This document shows, piece by piece, positions 6,610-12,859 of a stretch of 12,859 nucleotides of DNA. Source of the stretch: Lachnospiraceae bacterium (GTDB lineage: Bacteria > Bacillota > Clostridia > Lachnospirales > Lachnospiraceae). The notes under the pieces were generated by a model. The model was not told the origin of the DNA, searched no databases, and saw only the letters and a list, made by a program, of their open reading frames with translations. Location: assembly GCA_024697505.1 (NCBI GenBank), contig JAILFQ010000236.1:1-12859 (forward strand). Direction: 5' to 3'. The position numbers and the translations under genes were made by a program. Numbering within the stretch: position 1 is the stretch's first letter; each line of letters begins with the position of its first letter.

Positions 6610-8337
6610 TCAGCCCTCCTTTCCTGTCTGAGAATCGTAGATTTCACGATACTCTGTATTATTTTCAAGGAGTTCGCTGTGAGTTCCCATTCCGGTGATC
6701 TTACCGTCATTCATGACCACAATAAGATCTGCCTCCATAACGGAATTAATACGCTGGGCAATGATTATTTTGGTTGCCCCGGAAAGTTCCTTTTTAAAAG
6801 CTTTTCTTATATGTGCTTCAGTTGCCGTATCCACCGCACTTGTTGAATCGTCAAGAATAAGGATACGCGGCTTTTTAAGAAGGGCTCTTGCAATACAAAG
6901 TCTCTGCTTTTGACCGCCGGAAACATTCGTGCCTCCCTGGTCCAAAAGAGTGTCATATCCATCTTTAAAAGCATTAATAAACTTATGGGCCTGAGCATGT
7001 GCTGCGGCATTCCTGATTTCTTCGTCACTTGCCTCTTCATTACCCCATCTGAGGTTTTCCGCAATGGAGCCGGAGAAAAGCACATTCTTTTGAAGAACTA
7101 CACTTACGCCGTCTCGAAGGTTTTTAAGAGTATAATTCTTAACACTCTTTCCGCCTACAAGCACTTCTCCCTCATCTACGTCATAAAGACGAGGGATCAT
7201 GGAAATAAGGGTTGTTTTTCCGCATCCTGTAGAACCTATGATTCCAACTGTTGCCCCCGAAGGAATCTTTAAATTAATCTTATCCAGCACCGGCTCGCCG
7301 GTGTTTTTATAGTAACGGTAGGAAACATTCTTAAACTCAACTTCTCCGTTTTCCACCTTAAGATTTTCGTCTGCTTCACTGTCATTTATATCCGGCTTTT
7401 CATCCAAAACTTCGCGTACACGCCTGCCTGCCGCAAGTGCTCTGGAAGAAGTCATAAGGAGGAAGGTTATCATTATAAGGGACATAAGGATCTGGATAAC
7501 ATAGCTTATAAACTGGGAAAGGTCTCCAACCTCCATCCCTCCGTCAAGTACGATAGGACCACCTATTAAGATTACAGCTATTATCGTTCCGTTCATAAAT
7601 ACGGTAATGATAGGCTGCATATATATCATTATCTTCATGGCGGAAATGCCGGCTTCCTTTAAATTGGCGTTTGCATTTTCAAATTTCTTTATTTCATGCT
7701 TTTCTCTTACAAAGCTCTTTACAACACGCACATTAGTTACATTTTCCTGAACTGTGGAGTTAAGAGCATCTATCTTTCCCTGCATGGCCGCAAATCTTGG
7801 ATAACCGATCTTAATAAGACCACCTATGCAAAGAAGGAGCAAAGGTATGGAAACCGCAAAAACAACGGAAAGAGGCGGGCTTATCATTATTGCCATTATA
7901 AGGGCCGCTATCATCATTCCCGGGGCTCTGAGGGCCATACGGAGCAACATATTAATAAAGTTCTGCAGCTGGGTAATATCGTTTGTAAGTCTGGTTACAA
8001 GGGAACCCGTAGAAAACTTATCTATGTTTGCAAATGAATATTTTTGAATGTGGGCATATGCGTCCTCTCTCAAATCCGCAGCAAAATTAACGGAAGCTTT
8101 TGTTCCGAAGTAAGCGCCGCCAACGCCGCCGGCCATCATTATAAGTGCCGTAAGCACCATAAGCCCCATTGCAAGAAGGCTGGTGGTCGTTGTTAAAGTT
8201 CCTGCATTGGCATTATTAATAACCACTGCGAGAAGCTTAGGCATAACAACTTCACCTATAACTTCTATTATCATGCATATCGGGCCGATAATGAAGTATG
8301 GCAGGTAGGGTTTTATGTATTTAAACCACTTTTTCAT
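6610..8337 (-). CDS. ABC exporter half-transporter 1 (degenerate ATP site)
   Basis: Predicted inner-membrane export subunit of 575 residues: a six-helix transmembrane domain (about 10-305) and an ATPase domain (about 330-575). Walker A GSTGCGKT is at 368-375, the signature VSGGQ at 472-476, and Walker B ILILDD at 492-497. The catalytic Glu of Walker B is replaced by Asp497 and the switch His by Gln528 (IIAQR). These are the marks of the degenerate subunit in heterodimeric exporters such as TM287/288. The start at 8337 is chosen for GAGAGGA (8344-8350); an in-frame ATG 21 bases upstream lacks a site. It lies 36 bases after marR and 4 bases before its partner. Strong support for function as a heterodimer; substrate unknown. 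Confidence 0.93.
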   Translation of the reverse strand: MKKWFKYIKPYLPYFIIGPICMIIEVIGEVVMPKLLAVVINNANAGTLTTTTSLLAMGLMVLTALIMMAGGVGGAYFGTKASVNFAADLREDAYAHIQKYSFANIDKFSTGSLVTRLTNDITQLQNFINMLLRMALRAPGMMIAALIMAIMISPPLSVVFAVSIPLLLLCIGGLIKIGYPRFAAMQGKIDALNSTVQENVTNVRVVKSFVREKHEIKKFENANANLKEAGISAMKIMIYMQPIITVFMNGTIIAVILIGGPIVLDGGMEVGDLSQFISYVIQILMSLIMITFLLMTSSRALAAGRRVREVLDEKPDINDSEADENLKVENGEVEFKNVSYRYYKNTGEPVLDKINLKIPSGATVGIIGSTGCGKTTLISMIPRLYDVDEGEVLVGGKSVKNYTLKNLRDGVSVVLQKNVLFSGSIAENLRWGNEEASDEEIRNAAAHAQAHKFINAFKDGYDTLLDQGGTNVSGGQKQRLCIARALLKKPRILILDDSTSAVDTATEAHIRKAFKKELSGATKIIIAQRINSVMEADLIVVMNDGKITGMGTHSELLENNTEYREIYDSQTGKEG

Positions 8338-8343
8338 TTTGTT

Positions 8344-8350
8344 TCCTCTC
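8344..8350 (-). promoter_or_regulatory. Ribosome binding site deciding the half-transporter 1 start
   Basis: GAGAGGA on the minus strand, 6 bases ahead of the ATG at 8337. The alternative ATG at 8358 has only AT-rich sequence before it, so the shorter form is preferred. Confidence 0.7.
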
Positions 8351-8373
8351 TTGTACATGTATTAATGATAAAT

Positions 8374-8877
8374 CTATTTCTTTTCATCTTCGGAGTTTTT
8401 GTCTTTTTCTTCGTTACTGTCCAAAACACATGTAAACGGCGGAAGATCGTCGTCTGTTGTGTCTCCGAAATTGGTGCGGATCCTGTTAATGTATTCCGCA
8501 AGTTTTTCCTTGTCTTCCTCGGAAAAACCGTTAAACATGCAGTCATCTTTCTGCTTAAAGAGTTTCTCGGTCTTTTTTACCGTTTCCAGCCCCTTTTGTG
8601 TAAGTTCGATGCGGTTCTTTCTGGAGTCGGATTTATCTGTTTTTCTTTTTATATATCCACCGGCTTCAAGCTTTTTTATGCTTACCGCAACCGTTGCCGG
8701 AGAAATTCTTAATGTGGAGGCTATAACCGCCTGTGTTGCGTTGGGGTTACCCGCAAGAAACATTAAAAAATGATGTTGGCTCGGGTGGATCCCAAGGGCA
8801 CATACGCTGCTTTCCACAGCTCTTCTTTGCAGGCGCTGCACTCTCATTAAGCCCCATACAAGGTCTCTGTTTTCCAT
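8374..8877 (-). CDS. MarR-family transcriptional regulator with acidic C-terminal tail
   Basis: Predicted dimeric winged-helix repressor of 167 residues. The helix-turn-helix and wing occupy about 47-95: TQAVIASTLRISPATVAVSI is helix-turn-helix, and KTDKSDSRKNRIELTQKG is the wing, with the usual Asp-x-Arg. The last 25 or so residues are rich in Asp, Glu and Lys and probably disordered, a tail longer than in most MarR proteins. Three cysteines occur (26, 113, 150), but none aligns with the sensing Cys15 of Bacillus OhrR by my reading. AGGAGG precedes the ATG. It is the first gene of a five-gene operon with two ABC half-transporters, a DJ-1 protein and trxB, so it most likely represses this operon and lets go on binding a toxic ligand. 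Ligand unknown. Confidence 0.9.
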   Translation of the reverse strand: MENRDLVWGLMRVQRLQRRAVESSVCALGIHPSQHHFLMFLAGNPNATQAVIASTLRISPATVAVSIKKLEAGGYIKRKTDKSDSRKNRIELTQKGLETVKKTEKLFKQKDDCMFNGFSEEDKEKLAEYINRIRTNFGDTTDDDLPPFTCVLDSNEEKDKNSEDEKK

Positions 8878-8915
8878 TCTTCCTCCTTCTTTTTAACATT
8901 TTTAACAATCGTTAG

Positions 8916-8938
8916 TTAGCTAATAATTAACACGCTAA
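8916..8938. promoter_or_regulatory. Candidate MarR operator
   Basis: The half-sites TTAGC (8916-8920) and GCTAA (8934-8938) form an inverted repeat across 13 bases, with an internal perfect palindrome TTAGCTAA (8916-8923). They lie just downstream of the predicted -10 of the marR promoter, where bound repressor would block transcription. AT-rich inverted repeats of this kind are usual MarR sites. Binding is an inference. Confidence 0.45.
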
Positions 8939-8940
8939 TG

Positions 8941-8968
8941 ATTATATAACAAAAGTGCGAAAAAGCAA
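8941..8968 (-). promoter_or_regulatory. Predicted promoter of the marR-ABC-trxB operon
   Basis: On the minus strand, TTGCTT (8963-8968) and TATAAT (8941-8946) are separated by 16 bases. The -10 is an exact match and the -35 a partial one. The -35 lies inside the loop and 3' arm of the terminator of the upstream operon. Confidence 0.6.
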
Positions 8969-8985
8969 TAACTTTTCCGCACTTT
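8952..8985 (-). terminator. Rho-independent terminator of the LRR-VWA-MoxR operon
   Basis: A 14-bp stem with one A/C mismatch (8952-8965 with 8972-8985, 6-nt loop) starts about 12 bases after the ATPase stop. On the minus strand its 3' end reads CACTTTTGTT, a modest U-tract. It separates the two minus-strand operons. Confidence 0.7.
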
Positions 8986-8997
8986 ATAATTATTTTA

Positions 8998-10461
8998 TTA
9001 TTTACTTTCTTTGATCTCTCTTGCAAGCTTTGCTGCTTCCTCGCCGTCAAGAAGGCTTTCGTTCAGCTTGTTAAACCGCTCGTTTTTATATATTGAGAGA
9101 AATTCCGCGGCGTTTTTGTTCATAGTAAGTTCCGTAAGGAAAATAACCTCTTCCTGCCCTGTTCCCCAGGCTTCCTCAATAAAATCGAAAGCAAAGGAAA
9201 GCATTCCGGAAGCCTCTTTTCCTTTTCTCAGCCTTTCTTCTTCAAAATTTCTGAAGGCGCTTCTTACACCATCTTCTCCTTCTTTGGCATACCTTCCGGA
9301 AATCTCGGTGGCAAGCTCAAAACTCTTTAAAAGAGCCCTTTCCGCATTATCATTTATAAGCCCGTTTTTCTTCTTTTTATTTATGTCTTCCTTATATAAT
9401 GATAAAATACCTTCCGAAGCTTCCGGCTGTTTTAATATTTCTCTTAAAAGAGCGGAAACTTCTTCTCTTATCTTCATTTCCTGAAGACAGTCCCTGAAGG
9501 AATTCCCTATTCCCTCAAGCAAAAGACCCATTAAACTTACTTTTTCGTCAAACTGTGAGTTTTCGAACTTTTCTGCGGTTTCTTTTATATTCTTTCCTTC
9601 GAGCACCTGCTGCATTTCCGGAAGATTTTTGTACCTTGCGTAAAGCTCGTAATAATCGAAGAAGTCTCTTGCGGTTTCTTCGTGGCGGAGATACTCGTAA
9701 ACAATTTCCGAAGTAATGGCGATACCAAGTTCCTCATAAGCTTTTATAAGGGTTGAAAGATCCTGCCATCCTCTTGCGGTTACAAAACGTTTTTCTCCCA
9801 TAGAAGATTCTATTTTGTAGAAGTTTTCCGGCTTTAATTCCAAGTAAGTGATGATTACAGAGGCAAGCCCCTGCTCATAGGCAAATCTTTTAAAAACATC
9901 GAAATCCGGTTTAATTTCAAGAAAGCGTACTCTGTCTAAGGTAACCACATCAAATTCCCTGACAGATCGGTTGTATTCCGGTGGGTTTCCTGCCGCAACA
10001 ATAATAAAGCCTTCAGGTATTTTTCTGTTGCCAAAGCTCTTTCCCTGCAAAAGCTGGAGCATGGCAGGGGCAAGGGTTTCGGAAACACAGTTTATTTCGT
10101 CAAGGAAGAGTATACCTTCCTTAAGGCCGGTTTTTTCTATTTTTTCGTAAACGTCCGCTATTATCTCACTCATTGTGTATTCGGTAACGGAATATTCCGT
10201 ACCGTCATACTTCTTATTAACAATGAAAGGCAAGCCCACCGCAGATTGTCTTGTATGGTGAGTCATTGTGTATGAAAGAAGAGCAAGACCTTCTTCTTCC
10301 GCAATCTGCTCCATAATGGCGGTTTTTCCTATTCCGGGCGGACCTATAAGAAGGATTGGACGCTGCCTTACCTGCGGGATCTTATATTTTCCGAATTCAT
10401 CCTTAAGAAGATAAGCCTTAAGGGAATTCTTTATTTCATCTTTAGCTTCTTTTATATTCAT
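8998..10461 (-). CDS. MoxR-type AAA+ ATPase
   Basis: Predicted cytoplasmic AAA+ ATPase of 487 residues. The ATPase core (about 1-270) shows Walker A GPPGIGKT (40-47), Walker B ILFLDE (117-122), sensor 1 AAGNP (156-160) and a putative arginine finger in LDRVR (176-180). The Walker B partner motif LDEINCV and the placement of NP after sensor 1 fit the MoxR group. The remaining 200 or so residues are charged and helical and I do not recognise them. MoxR ATPases act as chaperone-like remodellers with a VWA-domain partner, and the gene directly upstream encodes such a protein: start and stop overlap as ATGA (10458-10461), so the two are translationally coupled. GGAGG (10466-10470) sits before the ATG, inside the upstream gene. 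An in-frame start at 10500 is less likely. It is the last gene of the operon. The remodelled target is unknown. Confidence 0.88.
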   Translation of the reverse strand: MNIKEAKDEIKNSLKAYLLKDEFGKYKIPQVRQRPILLIGPPGIGKTAIMEQIAEEEGLALLSYTMTHHTRQSAVGLPFIVNKKYDGTEYSVTEYTMSEIIADVYEKIEKTGLKEGILFLDEINCVSETLAPAMLQLLQGKSFGNRKIPEGFIIVAAGNPPEYNRSVREFDVVTLDRVRFLEIKPDFDVFKRFAYEQGLASVIITYLELKPENFYKIESSMGEKRFVTARGWQDLSTLIKAYEELGIAITSEIVYEYLRHEETARDFFDYYELYARYKNLPEMQQVLEGKNIKETAEKFENSQFDEKVSLMGLLLEGIGNSFRDCLQEMKIREEVSALLREILKQPEASEGILSLYKEDINKKKKNGLINDNAERALLKSFELATEISGRYAKEGEDGVRSAFRNFEEERLRKGKEASGMLSFAFDFIEEAWGTGQEEVIFLTELTMNKNAAEFLSIYKNERFNKLNESLLDGEEAAKLAREIKESK

Positions 10462-11780
10462 ATTGCCTCCATCTCGTCCAGAACAAGTCTCTCTGCCCAT
10501 GCAGGAACGGGAAGTCCGGTGGGGTCTCCCAGTTTTTTTATAAAAACAAAAGCGGTTTTATAAGGCGGGCTCTTTTTAGGATAAATTCCTATTCCGTCCG
10601 TAAAATACAAAAGCCCGCAAAGTTCCGGCATTTCCCCCGCTTCGTATTTTTTTGTAACATAATCTATGGCAGGCCTGAAATCTGTTCCACCGTTTCCGGC
10701 CACCTCAAAATTTTCCGAAAAAGCAGCAAATTCTTCCTTGCTCCTTATCAGAGTTTCCTTTGTAACTGCCGCATCCGCCTGAATTATGTGCACATTAAAG
10801 GCGGTAAAAAAACTTTCTTCGTTAAGAATAACAGAATACGTCTTTTCAAGAAAGCTTTTTATTGCCTCTCCGGAACATGAACCGGAAGTGTCCACAACTA
10901 TGGCAAGCCGTCGGATCTTTTTACTTTCCCTTGTTTCCAAAGGCTCCACAAGGGGCATGTTTTTGTATAATTTGAGACCGTAAGTGTAAAAGTTAAGATC
11001 AAATTCTTCATCGGAAAGCCTTGTTTCTTCTCTTATAATGGTAAACCTTGAAAGAAACTCCGTAAGATCATCCCTTTTCCTTCCTTCAAATTTAAGCGCA
11101 GAAAGAAGGTTTCCACCCTTATCCCCCATTTTTCTAAGGTAGACATCCATTCCCGCAAGTACTCTTCTGTTAAGCTTTTCCCAGGAAGGCGGCAGACTTT
11201 CGTCACCGGAATTTTTCTTTTCGTTTTCCTCTCTTGCCTTTTTCCAAAGGCCGTGGTCGTCCCTTGCAAATTCCTTTAAAAGAGCTTCTCTTTCCGCAAA
11301 TGATATTTCTTTCCCCGAAAGCACTTTATATATTCCTTCCGCCGTTAAAACAGGGAGTTCTTCATTTAATTCTTTATATATTTCTTTTCTGTAATCCGAA
11401 ACAAGCAGTTTAAAGGCCTTAAGGTCCAGGGAATCTATTAAGGCTTCCACCGCGATCTCGCAGGATATGTTCCAAAGTTCTTCATCCTTGCTTCTTAAGG
11501 GTTTGAAGGGGTGGTATAACAAACAGTGCAACAAAATATGAAGGTAGGCTCTGTTAACCAAAACCGGATTTTCCTCATACATAAGGGAAAGGGCCGGCGT
11601 TCTGTAAAACAGGCTTACGCCGTCGGTTCCAAGACTTGCCACGTCCTGCCTCATGGAAAGGGTAAGGCCTTCAAGAGCGGACGCAAAAAAGCGCAAAGAA
11701 AGATAGATATCCTTTTTGGAGTTCTCCAGAATATCTCTTCCAAGCTTTTCAAGTTTTTCTTTATTGGAATCTTTACGCAA
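10458..11780 (-). CDS. DUF2201-like protein: metallopeptidase-fold domain plus VWA-like domain
   Basis: Predicted cytoplasmic protein of 440 residues. The N-terminal part (about 1-280) resembles the putative metallopeptidase domain found with VWA-like domains (DUF2201). It has a His-rich helix LHILLHCLLYHP (His81, His85, His90), then WNISCEIAVE (103-112) and DDHGLW (174-179). The position of the catalytic Glu in HExxH is Ile here, so protease activity is doubtful. The C-terminal VWA-like domain (about 288-440) has a complete MIDAS metal site: D297-T-S299-G-S301, Thr366 in GGTDF, and Asp395 in FTDG. The gene uses a TTG start with AAGAGGA upstream; no ATG or GTG lies between the preceding stop and this point. 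It sits 42 bases after the LRR gene, in the same reading frame, and overlaps the MoxR gene by 4 bases. It probably acts as adaptor or effector for that ATPase. Confidence 0.82.
   Translation of the reverse strand: MRKDSNKEKLEKLGRDILENSKKDIYLSLRFFASALEGLTLSMRQDVASLGTDGVSLFYRTPALSLMYEENPVLVNRAYLHILLHCLLYHPFKPLRSKDEELWNISCEIAVEALIDSLDLKAFKLLVSDYRKEIYKELNEELPVLTAEGIYKVLSGKEISFAEREALLKEFARDDHGLWKKAREENEKKNSGDESLPPSWEKLNRRVLAGMDVYLRKMGDKGGNLLSALKFEGRKRDDLTEFLSRFTIIREETRLSDEEFDLNFYTYGLKLYKNMPLVEPLETRESKKIRRLAIVVDTSGSCSGEAIKSFLEKTYSVILNEESFFTAFNVHIIQADAAVTKETLIRSKEEFAAFSENFEVAGNGGTDFRPAIDYVTKKYEAGEMPELCGLLYFTDGIGIYPKKSPPYKTAFVFIKKLGDPTGLPVPAWAERLVLDEMEAI
10466..10470 (-). promoter_or_regulatory. Ribosome binding site deciding the MoxR start
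   Basis: GGAGG on the minus strand, 4 bases before the ATG at 10461, lies within the last codons of the VWA gene. Together with the ATGA overlap it supports coupled translation and the 487-residue form. Confidence 0.65.
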
Positions 11781-11787
11781 AGCTAAA

Positions 11788-11794
11788 TCCTCTT
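11788..11794 (-). promoter_or_regulatory. Ribosome binding site for a TTG start (VWA gene)
   Basis: AAGAGGA on the minus strand lies about 7 bases ahead of the TTG at 11780. It is the only site found between the LRR stop and the conserved part of the VWA protein, and so supports the TTG start. Confidence 0.55.
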
Positions 11795-11822
11795 TATTTT
11801 CCTGTATTTTTCTTATTTTCTC

Positions 11823-12680
11823 TTATAATTCCATAATTTCTTCCCCGCTGCCGCTCTTTCCCGCAAATGATAGTATTTTAAGCGCCATACGCGGTCTTTC
11901 AAAACGCTGGGCAAGTTCAATACCCACTTTAACGTCTTTTTCATCAATTTCCTTCAAGCCTAAAAGAAAATCCAATTTTTCCTCATCTTCCGAAAGAATA
12001 ATTATCTCAAAGATCTTTTTTATGTTTGTTTTTATATAATTAATGTAGCGTTCTTTATCTTTATCTGCAAGTCTGTATGGGAACATTAACCTTGCAAAAG
12101 ATATTTTCATTACAGTTTTAATGCTTTCTTCATTTTTCGCCACTTCAAATACAGAGTCGTACTTGGCAAAGTCAATTTTACTCAAATTTACGCATTGCCT
12201 GTAATATACTCCGCTGCCGTAGTCTTCCTGCATAAAGGTTCTTGCAGGCTCATTTGCCTCAAAGGCATATATTGTACGGGGAAGAAAAAGTTTTGCCTTT
12301 TCTCCGTCAATCATTTCCAAAGTAATAAAAATGGGCTGCTCCAGTTCTGGGATTATGTTTTTTAAACAGCAATCTTCCTCATCCACATTTTTCAGGACTA
12401 TTTCGTCCAGGCTTTCGCAGTTTCTGAAAGCTCCGTCCGCAACATCCGAAATATTTCCGTTAATTACCGCTTTTTTTAACTTTCTGCAGTTGTAAAAGGC
12501 GGATCTGCCTATTTTAACCAGAGATTTTGGAAAAGTTACGGAAATTAAATTTCTGCACTCTCCAAATATGTACTCCGGAAGGGAAATTATGTCTTCATGA
12601 ATGTTAACAGATTTAACATCCATATCCGCATAATATTCTCTAACCCTTGGATTTTCAAGTATTTCAAGCTCTTTCATCAT
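11823..12680 (-). CDS. BspA-type leucine-rich-repeat protein with ankyrin-like helical C-terminus
   Basis: Predicted cytoplasmic protein of 285 residues, with no signal peptide or membrane segment. Residues about 20-100 hold roughly three BspA-type (LRR_5) repeats, seen as IFGECRNLISVTFP, AFYNCRKLKKAVI and AFRNCESLDEIVL. A middle part (about 110-190) is not recognised. The last 80 or so residues are helical, with pairs such as EKLDFLLGLKEIDEKDV and VGIELAQRFERPRMALKIL that look like ankyrin-type helix pairs. Both repeat kinds serve protein-protein contacts, so a scaffold or target-recognition role is plausible. Start: first of two adjacent ATGs, with AAGGGTG (12691-12697) 10 bases upstream. 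It is the first gene of the operon with the VWA protein and MoxR ATPase. BspA-type repeats are often on surface proteins, but this one looks intracellular. Function not known. Confidence 0.8.
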   Translation of the reverse strand: MMKELEILENPRVREYYADMDVKSVNIHEDIISLPEYIFGECRNLISVTFPKSLVKIGRSAFYNCRKLKKAVINGNISDVADGAFRNCESLDEIVLKNVDEEDCCLKNIIPELEQPIFITLEMIDGEKAKLFLPRTIYAFEANEPARTFMQEDYGSGVYYRQCVNLSKIDFAKYDSVFEVAKNEESIKTVMKISFARLMFPYRLADKDKERYINYIKTNIKKIFEIIILSEDEEKLDFLLGLKEIDEKDVKVGIELAQRFERPRMALKILSFAGKSGSGEEIMEL

Positions 12681-12750
12681 TTTTTTTGATCACCCTTAAA
12701 GTTTACAGAACGTTCACAAATTACTCATACGCTCGTCACATTTCCGTTTT

Positions 12751-12780
12751 ATACTAAAGCCATAAGATAGAAAAAAGCAA
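12751..12780 (-). promoter_or_regulatory. Candidate promoter of the LRR-VWA-MoxR operon
   Basis: On the minus strand, TTGCTT (12775-12780) and TAGTAT (12751-12756) are 18 bases apart, about 70 bases ahead of the LRR start; TATAAA (12748-12753) overlaps as an alternative -10. The 11-base string TATTGCTTTTT at this -35 also occurs at the -35 of the marR promoter. The rest of 12681-12859 shows no gene. Confidence 0.4.
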
Positions 12781-12859
12781 TACCCAATGTAATTTTAATT
12801 AAGCTAATAAGATAATTTTTTCATAAAGCAAAGCCCGGCAGTTACCCTCCCCCTCTACC

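Noticed and set aside
6475..6846. Plus-strand reading frame opposite the ABC genes
   Set aside because: It is the antisense shadow of two well-supported ABC genes; the Pro/Gly-rich start mirrors the Gly/Arg tail.
8374..8877. MarR regulator as an OhrR-type peroxide sensor
   Set aside because: No cysteine at the place of OhrR Cys15 by my alignment, and no ohr gene nearby.
9011..9484. 157-codon plus-strand reading frame opposite the MoxR gene
   Set aside because: Ser/Leu/Phe-rich composition typical of an antisense frame and no ribosome binding site; the opposite strand carries a clear AAA+ gene.
12708..12715. GAACGTTC palindrome upstream of the LRR gene as a LexA (SOS) box
   Set aside because: The Bacillota LexA site has a four-base spacer between GAAC and GTTC; here there is none, and the flanks are not symmetrical.
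1..12859. CRISPR array, tRNA, rRNA, insertion sequence or prophage genes
   Set aside because: No evenly spaced direct repeats, no cloverleaf or rRNA-like stretch, and no transposase, integrase or phage structural motif was seen in any frame.

Overview
The window looks like a piece of a low-to-moderate GC Bacillota genome, probably class Clostridia and possibly Lachnospiraceae-like. The clues are AGGAGG-type ribosome binding sites before nearly every gene, TAA-rich stops, simple hairpin-plus-U terminators, a MarR/two-ABC operon, an SH3/NlpC-P60 wall hydrolase, and a MoxR ATPase paired with a VWA-like protein of the DUF2201 type. This is a judgement from gene content; no marker gene such as rRNA is present. 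I see no tRNA, rRNA, CRISPR array, transposase or phage gene.

Layout. Positions 1-85 form a near-perfect 40-bp AT-rich hairpin. Positions 86-585 are gene-free and AT-rich, with three exact DnaA boxes (TGTGGATAA), two one-mismatch boxes and stacked small hairpins; this resembles a replication origin or another DnaA-binding locus, but no dnaA, dnaN or rpmH is visible. Positions 643-1512 (+) encode a ROK-family sugar kinase, closed by a strong terminator. Every other gene is on the minus strand. From left to right these are a secreted SH3-SH3-NlpC/P60 hydrolase (1637-2980); a five-gene operon read from 8877 down to 3135 (marR, ABC half-transporter 1, ABC half-transporter 2, DJ-1/PfpI protein, thioredoxin reductase) that ends in a terminator at 3051-3092; and a three-gene operon read from 12680 down to 8998 (BspA-type leucine-rich-repeat protein, DUF2201-like metallopeptidase-fold/VWA protein, MoxR-type AAA+ ATPase).

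How the genes work together. The MarR operon reads as a self-regulated response unit. A heterodimeric exporter, with one degenerate and one complete ATP site, would remove a toxic compound, while the DJ-1 protein and thioredoxin reductase would repair glycation or thiol damage. The LRR-VWA-MoxR module has the composition of a MoxR/VWA chaperone-like machine (compare RavA-ViaA, CbbQ-CbbO and NorQ-NorD). It differs in having a third component with LRR and ankyrin-like helical parts, and a VWA partner whose HExxH-like motif lacks its glutamate. Its client and function are unknown, and it is the best candidate here for an undescribed system. The two minus-strand operons meet at a compact junction (8878-8997), where the terminator of one overlaps the predicted promoter of the other.
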